From contig CAYVRN010000028.1 of assembly GCA_964453855.1 (NCBI GenBank), positions 1 through 34,438 of the forward strand: a stretch of 34,438 nt of DNA, given 5' to 3'. The translations under genes were made by a program, and so were the position numbers. The stretch's first letter is position 1, and each line of letters opens with the position of its first letter. Below, piece after piece: positions 25,870-32,029 of the stretch. Source of the DNA: JASMHC01 sp964453855. Lineage in GTDB: Bacteria; Pseudomonadota; Alphaproteobacteria; Rhodobacterales; Rhodobacteraceae. The notes beneath the pieces were generated by a model. The model was given only the letters and a program-made list of their open reading frames with translations. It did no database searches and was not told the origin of the DNA.

Positions 25870-25894
25870 CGGGGCGGCCTGTATGGCCGCCCCG
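25870..25894 (-). promoter_or_regulatory. Intercistronic stem-loop between smoE and smoF
   Basis: A perfect 10-bp stem, CGGGGCGGCC / GGCCGCCCCG, with a 5-nt loop (25880-25884), 12 bp after the smoE stop. No T run follows on the minus strand, so it is more likely an mRNA-stabilising or partial-termination element that keeps binding-protein mRNA above permease mRNA. Confidence 0.6.
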
Positions 25895-25906
25895 ACCCGG
25901 AGGATA

Positions 25907-27220
25907 TTAGCGGTAGCCAGCGGCTTCCATTGCGTCGTTAGCAATCTCTTGCGCTTTTGCAAGAGCTTCCTCGACAGTCTGCTGACCAGCGTAGGCAGCC
26001 GCGAATTCCTGGCTTACGTCGGTCGCGATGCCGGCGAATTCAGGGATAGCTGCGAACTGAACACCTACATACGGAACCGGATCAACAGTCGGGTTCAGCG
26101 GATCTGCTGCCAGAATGGCGTTCAGGGTCATCTGTGCGAACGGAACATCCTGATAGATCTCGTTGTCATAGAGCGACTGACGGGTTCCCGGAGGGATAGA
26201 CGCGTGGCCGTTCTCGAATGCGACTAGGCGCATGTAGTCAGGACCGGTTGCCCATGCCATGAACTCTTTCGCGGCGTCGACTTTCTGCGTACCGGCAGGA
26301 ATTGCCAGAGCCCATGCCCAGAGCCAACCAGAGTTTTTGCCAAGACCGGTGTTTGGCGCAACTGCCCAACCGATGTTGCCAGCAACGTCCGATGCGCCGC
26401 CTTTGCCGTCTTCTGCCAGCCAGCCAGCTGCAACGGTTGCGTCCATCCACATGCCACACTTGCCCTGACGGAACAGCGAGAGGTTTTCGTTGAAACCGTT
26501 GGTCGCGTAACCGGCCGGACCGGATTCTGCCATCATGCCAGTGTAGAAGGTCAGAGCGTTGTTCCACTCTTGGCTGTCGAACTGGGCGTTCCACTCTTCG
26601 TCGAACCAGCGTGCGCCGAATGCGTTGCCAAGAACGGTCGCGATCGCGCCGCCTTCACCCCAACCGGCTTTACCGCGCATACAGATACCGTTGATGTCGT
26701 TTTCACGATCGGTCATCGCCGCTGCTGCTTCACGGATGAAGTCCCAAGTCGGTTCGTCCGGCATGGTCAGACCAGCTTTTTCCATCAGGTCGGTGCGATA
26801 GTGAACCATCGAGCTTTCCGCATAGAACGGAGCAGCATAGAGGGTTCCGTCGTAGGATAGACCGCCGCGAACTGCGGGCAGGATGTCTTCTACGTCATAG
26901 TGTGCAGGCATGTCGTCCAGCGGGACCAGCCAGCCGTTTTTGCCCCAGATCGGGGTTTCGTACATACCGATCATCATGACGTCGAATGCGCCGCCTTTGG
27001 TGGTGATGTCGGTGGTGACGCGCTGACGCAAGACGTTTTCTTCCAGCGTCACCCACTCGACCGTGTGTCCGGTGCGCGCTTCAAAGTCATGAGTCAGACC
27101 TTGCATCTTGATCATGTCGTCGTTGTTGACGGTCGCGATTGTAATTGTGTCAGCAAATGCGGCCGAGCCTGCAACAAGTGCAAGAGCGGTTGCCGCGCGT
27201 AGTGCGTTCTTCAAAGCCAT
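25907..27220 (-). CDS. smoE: Sorbitol/mannitol periplasmic binding protein
   Basis: Extracellular sugar-binding protein (family 1) of the polyol importer. It is 437 residues from ATG 27220, which has GGGAGG in good position; a start 14 codons up gives a leader unlike a signal peptide. The Sec signal is MALKNALRAATALALVAGSAAFA, cut before DTITIATVNND. The mature chain has FEARTGHTVEWVTLEENVLRQRVTTDITTKGG and GAFDVMMIGMYETPIWGKNGWLVPLDD, as in SmoE/MtlE proteins of Rhodobacter and Pseudomonas. It is the first structural gene after the LacI-type regulator. The neighbouring SmoS and MtlK support polyols as ligands. Confidence 0.93.
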   Translation of the reverse strand: MALKNALRAATALALVAGSAAFADTITIATVNNDDMIKMQGLTHDFEARTGHTVEWVTLEENVLRQRVTTDITTKGGAFDVMMIGMYETPIWGKNGWLVPLDDMPAHYDVEDILPAVRGGLSYDGTLYAAPFYAESSMVHYRTDLMEKAGLTMPDEPTWDFIREAAAAMTDRENDINGICMRGKAGWGEGGAIATVLGNAFGARWFDEEWNAQFDSQEWNNALTFYTGMMAESGPAGYATNGFNENLSLFRQGKCGMWMDATVAAGWLAEDGKGGASDVAGNIGWAVAPNTGLGKNSGWLWAWALAIPAGTQKVDAAKEFMAWATGPDYMRLVAFENGHASIPPGTRQSLYDNEIYQDVPFAQMTLNAILAADPLNPTVDPVPYVGVQFAAIPEFAGIATDVSQEFAAAYAGQQTVEEALAKAQEIANDAMEAAGYR

Positions 27221-27289
27221 CTGGGTCCTCCCGAAATAGATGTGGCCCGCAACTGCTAGCAAGCAATCTAACGCGCAGTCAATTATTTT

Positions 27290-27303
27290 TTTACGCGCGC
27301 TAA
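27290..27303. promoter_or_regulatory. LacI-type operator candidate upstream of smoE
   Basis: TTTACGCGCGCTAA at 27290-27303, 70 bp upstream of the smoE ATG. It matches 12 of 14 positions of the near-palindrome TTTwCGCGCGwAAA found in front of the lacI-type gene. A TTGACT that could serve as a -35 box lies just downstream (27282-27277, minus strand), but its -10 box is weak. Confidence 0.5.
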
Positions 27304-27316
27304 TATTTATTTTTGC

Positions 27317-28348
27317 TCACGCTGAATTTCGCAGGACCAATCGGGCTTCAAAGAGCAGCTCGTCACGGGTAGAAAATTTCCCCCCGCTTTCAATTAGTTG
27401 TAGTAGTTTTTCGACGCTGTGACTGGACACTGAATCATAGTCATGCGCCGCCGTTGTTAGCGACGGACAGGTATACTTGGCGAATGGGTGATCGTCATTT
27501 GAAGCCAGCCTGATCGAACAATCAGGCGTCCGACCGACGCGAATCCCCATCTCGTATGCGGCCGCAAGAAAACCGATAGCCAGTCGATCATTACTGCACA
27601 GGATCGCATTCGTCGGCAGGTTGCCTTCGGTCAACAGCTTCAGCGCACCGTTTTTGCCGATTTCTTCAAAAGCCCACCCCTCGCCTTCGATTTTTACAAC
27701 ATGGGGCTCGAATCCCAAGCGCTCCATCACCTGCAAATAGGCCTGTCGGCGTTTGTTGGCATTCGGGTTCGCCGGCGTTTTCATCTCGTAAAACAGAGGC
27801 GGTTCACCCGTGCGAGTCAGGTACTCCACTGTCTGATTGACAAAACTGAAGTTGTCCGAGCCGATAAACGCCTCGCCTATGCCTTCAAGGTTGCTATCAA
27901 AAAGAACGGTTGGGACGTCTTTGCAAAATTTCTCGATTGCCAAGCGATCTGATGCTCGGCCAAGGGGTGCCAACAAGACGCCTGCAGGTTTCATAGACCG
28001 AAGAAGATCAAGGATTTCAACCTCGTGTTCCGGATTGCCGTATGAGCTGAACATTGTCGGTTGAAAGCCGGCAGCAATGCAACGCTCTTCGATATTGCGG
28101 GCGATCTCTGCGAAAAACGGGTCGGCAAGGTAAGGAACAACAATCCCCACATTCTTCGTCAACTTCCGGTTCTGGTTCACGGCGAACATGTTCGGACGGT
28201 AATCGAACTTCTCAAGCGCCTCTTCAATGCGCTTGCGCGTTGACGCACGCACACTATCCGGATCGTTGAAGTACTTTGAAACCGTCGGTCTGGAGAGGCC
28301 GCTGACTTCTGCGAATTCTTCCATGTTTTTGATTTTCTTTGTGGCCAT
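27317..28348 (-). CDS. LacI-family transcriptional regulator of the polyol cluster
   Basis: A 343-residue repressor or activator. The helix-turn-helix is near the N-terminus (NMEEFAEVSGLSRPTVSKYFNDPDSVRASTRKRIEEAL, about 8-45), with the hinge helix at YRPNMFAVNQNRK. The periplasmic-binding-protein-like sensor domain (about 65-340) starts VGIVVPYLADPFFAEIARNIEE and carries NAILCSNDRLAIGFLAAAYEMGI. It is encoded on the same strand just before smoE, so it likely senses a polyol and controls the smo-mtl-xyl operon. A matching palindrome sits 69 bp upstream of its own start, which suggests autoregulation. The effector is unknown. Confidence 0.9.
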   Translation of the reverse strand: MATKKIKNMEEFAEVSGLSRPTVSKYFNDPDSVRASTRKRIEEALEKFDYRPNMFAVNQNRKLTKNVGIVVPYLADPFFAEIARNIEERCIAAGFQPTMFSSYGNPEHEVEILDLLRSMKPAGVLLAPLGRASDRLAIEKFCKDVPTVLFDSNLEGIGEAFIGSDNFSFVNQTVEYLTRTGEPPLFYEMKTPANPNANKRRQAYLQVMERLGFEPHVVKIEGEGWAFEEIGKNGALKLLTEGNLPTNAILCSNDRLAIGFLAAAYEMGIRVGRTPDCSIRLASNDDHPFAKYTCPSLTTAAHDYDSVSSHSVEKLLQLIESGGKFSTRDELLFEARLVLRNSA

Positions 28349-28690
28349 GTCAGGTCGCGATCCGTGCTAACGCTTTTTGAATAAAAAATTTCATGCCAAA
28401 CATGTTAATTTACAACTTTTCGCGCGTAAACTTTTTTATTCCATGTCGGCAATTTTCTGCACCATGCGTCCGGCAACTGCATTGCGCTTACATCACTTCC
28501 TTCTCAGGTCACGAGCAAGTTCTCCACAACTTTATCTGACCGCATCAGATATTTTACTTTACAAGCCACCCCCTTATCGACACCATATCTTGTAGAGGCC
28601 GCGGTTCAAACTGCAGCGTCTAGAGCAGGCACCTAGCGCTTGGGGCGCTGCCACGCCCGAGCGCTACACGATAGTAAGAGAGGTGGCGCC
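28349..28690. other. 342-bp divergent intergenic region between lacI-type gene and ybjN-like gene
   Basis: No convincing gene is seen. It holds the regulator's promoter and operator (28402-28430), a 19-bp dyad TATCTGA-N5-TCAGATA (28533-28551), and a stem-loop just before the YbjN ribosome site: TAGCGCT (28634-28640) pairs with AGCGCTA (28660-28666), and GGGCG (28643-28647) with CGCCC (28654-28658). The plus-strand open frame at 28377-28595 lacks a ribosome site and any recognisable protein feature. Confidence 0.6.
28417..28430. promoter_or_regulatory. LacI-type operator candidate upstream of the regulator gene
   Basis: TTTTCGCGCGTAAA is a 14-bp palindrome broken at one symmetric pair only. 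On the minus strand TTTACG (28430-28425), a 17-bp spacer and TAACAT (28407-28402) could form the regulator's promoter, with the operator covering the -35 box. The minus-strand 10-mer TTTACGCGCG is repeated at 27290-27299. Confidence 0.5.
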
Positions 28691-29194
28691 ATGGCTATGT
28701 CCGAGTCCTATATGGACACAGAAGACCTTCATCCGATCGATATCGTCGAACACATCGCCGAGTATTATGAATGGGATTTCGACCGCATCGCGGACGATCA
28801 AATTGCTATGGCTGTGCAGGGACAGTGGAAGACCTACTCGATCACACTGGCGTGGTCTGGCTATGACGAGACGTTGAAATTGGTCTGCACCTACGAAATG
28901 GACCCGCCCGAAGGCCGCATGGCCGAGCTTTACGAAGCGTTGAATGAAGCCAATGATCAATGCTGGGCAGGCGCATTCACCTATTGGGCCGAGCAAAAGC
29001 TGATGGTGTACCGCTACGGTCTGGTTATGGCAGGCGGTGGTGCTGCGACTGGCGAACAGATAGACACAATGATCAACGTGGCCGTTCTGGCTGCTGAACG
29101 GTTCTATCCGGCCTTTCAACTTGTTGGCTGGGGCAATCAATCCCCCAAAGAAGCGATGCAGGTAGCCATTGCAGAGGCCTACGGCCGCGCGTAA
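28691..29194 (+). CDS. YbjN domain-containing protein
   Basis: A 167-residue cytosolic protein of the YbjN family (a type III secretion chaperone-like fold), whose biochemical role is not known. Recognisable parts are the DLHPIDIVEHIAEYYEWDFDRIADDQIAMAVQGQW start, ITLAWSGYDETLKLVCTYEMDPPEGR, and LYEALNEANDQCWAGAFTYWAEQKLMVYRYGL. The ATG at 28691 follows AAGAGAGGTGG; a second ATG two codons later is equally possible. In alphaproteobacteria this gene is commonly next to proC, as here (32 bp upstream), but no functional link is visible. Confidence 0.88.
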   Translation: MAMSESYMDTEDLHPIDIVEHIAEYYEWDFDRIADDQIAMAVQGQWKTYSITLAWSGYDETLKLVCTYEMDPPEGRMAELYEALNEANDQCWAGAFTYWAEQKLMVYRYGLVMAGGGAATGEQIDTMINVAVLAAERFYPAFQLVGWGNQSPKEAMQVAIAEAYGRA

Positions 29195-29226
29195 CACTGC
29201 GCCCCGAAGCGAGAAGCGGAGGGGTC

Positions 29227-30042
29227 ATGTCATTTCAAGCACTATCGGAACGCGGTCTTGTCCTGCTGGGATGCGGCAAGATGGGATCAGCCATGTTGGC
29301 CGGCTGGCTAGAAGGCGGCTTGGCGCCTGCATCGGTTTGGGTAAAAGACCCGTTCCCGTCTGATTGGGTGAAGGCGCAGGGCGTTCATGTCAACGAAGAC
29401 CTACCCGCCAACCCGGCGATTGTGTTGATAGCAGTGAAACCCCAGATGATGGCGGACGCACTGCCCGTTCTGGCTGCAATGGGCAATGGCGACACGTTGT
29501 TTGTTTCAGTGGCGGCAGGTGTAACAATTGCCAACTACGAAAATATTCTTGGTGCGCAGACACCGATCATCCGCGCTATGCCGAACACGCCCGCAGCCGT
29601 GGGCAAGGGAATCACAGCCATCATCGGAAACAGCAATGCATCTGCCGCGCATGTGGACACCGCACAAGGGTTGCTCGAGGCAATCGGGCAAGTGGTACGG
29701 CTTGAAAACGAGGGACAGATGGACGCGGTCACCGGCGTTAGCGGGTCGGGTCCGGCTTATGTTTTCCACATGATCGAAACTCTTGCCGCCGCAGGCGAGG
29801 CACAGGGTCTGTCCCCCGAGTTGGCGATGCAACTGGCCAAAGCCACCGTCGCCGGTGCGGGCGCATTGGCGGAGACGGCGGATGAAACGCCCGCGCAATT
29901 GCGCGTGAACGTGACCAGCCCGAACGGAACGACTCAGGCGGGACTTGAGGTTTTGATGAACGGGGAAAGTGGGCTACCGCCGCTGATGACGGCCACTGTT
30001 AAGGCCGCGACAGATCGGTCAAAGGAGTTATCGAATGGCTGA
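29227..30042 (+). CDS. proC: Pyrroline-5-carboxylate reductase
   Basis: Last step of proline synthesis: NAD(P)H-dependent reduction of 1-pyrroline-5-carboxylate. The protein is 271 residues. The N-terminal dinucleotide fold is LVLLGCGKMGSAMLAGWLEGG (11-31), followed by IVLIAVKPQMM, VSVAAGVTIANYE and IIRAMPNTPAAVGKGIT. The C-terminal dimer domain carries the family signature VTGVSGSGPAYVFHMIE and NVTSPNGTTQAGLEVL. A good ribosome site, GGAGGGG, precedes ATG 29227. The last 8 bases overlap the start of the CsaA-like gene. Confidence 0.95.
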   Translation: MSFQALSERGLVLLGCGKMGSAMLAGWLEGGLAPASVWVKDPFPSDWVKAQGVHVNEDLPANPAIVLIAVKPQMMADALPVLAAMGNGDTLFVSVAAGVTIANYENILGAQTPIIRAMPNTPAAVGKGITAIIGNSNASAAHVDTAQGLLEAIGQVVRLENEGQMDAVTGVSGSGPAYVFHMIETLAAAGEAQGLSPELAMQLAKATVAGAGALAETADETPAQLRVNVTSPNGTTQAGLEVLMNGESGLPPLMTATVKAATDRSKELSNG

Positions 30043-30373
30043 GATCACCTTTGACGACTTCCTCAAGGTCGATATCCGTACGGGCACAATCGTAAAAGCC
30101 GAACCTTACCCCGAGGCCCGCAAGCCTGCGATCAAGATGTGGATCGATTTTGGCACCGAGCTTGGGGAAAAGAAAACCTCGGCACAGGTGACGGCACATT
30201 ACACGCCCGAAACTCTGGTGGGGCGGCAGGTGATGGCCGTGGTCAACTTTCCCCCGCGCCAGATAGGCAAGTTCATGTCCGAGGTTCTCGTGCTTGGCGT
30301 CTCGGACGCGGATGGCGGCATCGTACTGCTATCACCCGACCAGTCTGTTCCAAACGGGGGGCGCATGCATTGA
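30035..30373 (+). CDS. csaA: CsaA-like tRNA-binding-domain protein
   Basis: A 112-residue protein with only an OB-fold tRNA-binding domain, as in CsaA and the C-terminal domain of MetG. Seen are FDDFLKVDIRTGTIVKAEPYPEARKPAIKMWIDFG, ARK being the family core, then the dimer-type VNFPPRQIGKFMSEVLVLGV and the ending VPNGGRMH. CsaA from Bacillus has been described as a secretion chaperone and tRNA-binding protein; the role here is not known. It overlaps proC by 8 bp and overlaps the dehydrogenase start by 4 bp (TTGA, 30370-30373), so three unrelated products are translationally linked. Confidence 0.9.
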   Translation: MAEITFDDFLKVDIRTGTIVKAEPYPEARKPAIKMWIDFGTELGEKKTSAQVTAHYTPETLVGRQVMAVVNFPPRQIGKFMSEVLVLGVSDADGGIVLLSPDQSVPNGGRMH

Positions 30374-31323
30374 AGAGGATTTTCATTACCCGTCCTTTGC
30401 CTGACTCGGTCGTAGCCGAAGCCGAGAAGCATTTTACCGTTGAAGTGCGCGAGAAAATAACGCCGTTGACCCGCACAGAACGCCGCGCGGCCATGGCGCT
30501 GTATGACGGTATTCTTCCGACCCTTGGTGACAACTTCAACGAACAAGTCCTGTCAGGCGGACCCCACCGTTGCAAAATTTTGGCGAACTTCGGGGTGGGA
30601 TATAACCATATCGATGTGGCTGCCGCCGCCGAGAATGGCGTACGCGTCAGCAATACCCCCGGTGCAGTCACGGACGCCACCGCAGATATCGCCCTGATGC
30701 TGATGCTGATGACCTGCCGCCGCGCGGGCGAAGGCGAGCGCATGGTGCGCGCCGGAAAGTGGGTGGGCTGGCACCCAACGCAGATGCTGGGCATGCACCT
30801 TAGCGGCAAGCGGTTGGGTATCGTCGGCATGGGCCGGATCGGTCAGGCCATCGCCAAGCGGGCCCACTATGGTTTCGGGATGGAGGTTGCCTATTTCAAC
30901 CGTTCTACCAAAAGCGTTGATATGCCTGCCACACAGTTGAAGTCTCTGACAACTTTGGCCGCGAATGTGGACGTGCTGGTCGCCGCCGTACCCGGAGGCG
31001 CCGAGACACGCCACCTGATCAACGCGGACGTGTTCAACGCAATGCAACCGCATGCGCATTTTGTAAACATCGCACGCGGGGATGTGGTCGATGAAAATGC
31101 GCTGATCACAGCCTTACAGACGGGACAGATCGCTGGGGCTGGCATGGACGTTTACGAAAACGAACCCGAAGTGCCAGCGGCGTTGATAGCGATGGATAAC
31201 GTCGCGCTGCTACCGCATCTGGGCACCGCCGCGCTTGAAGTGCGTACCGCAATGGGCATGTTGGCAGTAGAGAACCTGCGGGCGTTTTTTGCGGGCGAAG
31301 ACCTGCCCAACCCGGTGGACTAA
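30370..31323 (+). CDS. D-isomer-specific 2-hydroxyacid dehydrogenase (glyoxylate/hydroxypyruvate or 2-ketogluconate reductase type)
   Basis: An NAD(P)H-dependent dehydrogenase reducing glyoxylate, hydroxypyruvate or a 2-keto acid. The 317-residue length assumes a TTG start at 30370, which gives the normal family N-terminus MKRIFITRPLPDSV, overlaps the csaA stop and has GGGGGG upstream; no in-frame ATG fits. Seen are ANFGVGYNHIDV (substrate side), the NAD fold LGIVGMGRIGQAIAKRA (GMGRIG 153-158) and the catalytic R236, E265 and H283 (VNIARGDVVDE, VYENEPEVP, LLPHLGTAA). The residue after beta-2 is N-R-S-T, which fits NADPH use. The precise substrate cannot be chosen by eye. Confidence 0.88.
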   Translation: MKRIFITRPLPDSVVAEAEKHFTVEVREKITPLTRTERRAAMALYDGILPTLGDNFNEQVLSGGPHRCKILANFGVGYNHIDVAAAAENGVRVSNTPGAVTDATADIALMLMLMTCRRAGEGERMVRAGKWVGWHPTQMLGMHLSGKRLGIVGMGRIGQAIAKRAHYGFGMEVAYFNRSTKSVDMPATQLKSLTTLAANVDVLVAAVPGGAETRHLINADVFNAMQPHAHFVNIARGDVVDENALITALQTGQIAGAGMDVYENEPEVPAALIAMDNVALLPHLGTAALEVRTAMGMLAVENLRAFFAGEDLPNPVD

Positions 31324-31367
31324 CCGTTATCAATTCGTGCCGGACTTTCTGGGCGTAAAAAAGTAAC

Positions 31368-31967
31368 TCAGTGCTCGCTAAGCGCCTGCCTGTCGCCGAC
31401 AGCTTCACGCCAATGGCGGCGGCACAGGCTGACATAGGTTTCATTGCCGCCGATCTGCACCTGATCACCTTCGGTCAGGGTGTTGCCGTCTTCATCCTGC
31501 CGCACAACCATCGTGGCTTTCTTGCCGCAATGGCAGATCGTGCGCACTTCGCGCATCTCGTCGGCCCAAGCCAACAGGGCGGCCGATCCTGGGAACAACT
31601 CACCCTGAAAATCCACGCGCAGGCCATAACACATCACCGGAACCCGCAGATCGTCCACCGCGCGGGTCAGTTGCCAGACCTGCTGTTTCTCAAGAAACTG
31701 CGCTTCATCAATGAACACACAGGCCACAGGGCCTTGCACCAGACGCGCCTCGATTTTGTCGAACAGATCTTCCCCTGCGGCAAAGGTATCCGCCTCTTGC
31801 CCGATCCCGATCCGGCTGGCGATCCGCCCGTCGCCTGCCCGATTGTCAAACTGGGCGGTCAAAAGATAAGTCTGCATCCCGCGCTCGCGGTAGTTATGCG
31901 ACGCCTGCAACAACACCGTCGATTTGCCGGCGTTCATGGTGGAGTAATTGAAGTAGAGTTTGGCCAT
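31368..31967 (-). CDS. tdk: Thymidine kinase (type II)
   Basis: It salvages deoxythymidine by phosphorylation to dTMP. The 199-residue protein is collinear with Escherichia coli Tdk. The P-loop is at 9-16 (STMNAGKS), the Walker B and catalytic Glu E88 are in CVFIDEAQFL, and the lasso region with zinc ligands shows C145, C147, C182 and H185 (TICHCGKKA and YVSLCRRHW). The start MAKLYFNYSTMNAGKST is the usual one. No ribosome site is free upstream: the ATG lies only 6 nt after a perfect hairpin (31974-32014) that pairs the GGGCGGG segment. Confidence 0.95.
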   Translation of the reverse strand: MAKLYFNYSTMNAGKSTVLLQASHNYRERGMQTYLLTAQFDNRAGDGRIASRIGIGQEADTFAAGEDLFDKIEARLVQGPVACVFIDEAQFLEKQQVWQLTRAVDDLRVPVMCYGLRVDFQGELFPGSAALLAWADEMREVRTICHCGKKATMVVRQDEDGNTLTEGDQVQIGGNETYVSLCRRHWREAVGDRQALSEH

Positions 31968-31973
31968 AAAACG

Positions 31974-32014
31974 GTTATGCCCGCCCGAGCGGGATTCGCA
32001 AGGGCGGGCATAAC
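31974..32014 (-). terminator. 13-bp perfect hairpin between carB and tdk
   Basis: GTTATGCCCGCCC (31974-31986) and GGGCGGGCATAAC (32002-32014) are exact reverse complements around a 15-nt loop. On the minus strand the stem is followed by CG and TTTT and then the tdk ATG. It could end carB transcription (weak T run), or act as a leader structure covering the tdk ribosome site, or both. Confidence 0.6.
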
Positions 32015-32029
32015 GTCAATTCGATCTGA

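Noticed and set aside
28377..28595. 72-codon open frame in the lacI-ybjN intergenic region
   Set aside because: It has no ribosome site, low-complexity composition, and overlaps the regulator's promoter and operator candidate.
30139..30369. Upstream extension of the hydroxyacid dehydrogenase frame through csaA
   Set aside because: The extra 77 residues are an out-of-frame reading of the conserved CsaA-like gene; TTG 30370 gives the family N-terminus.
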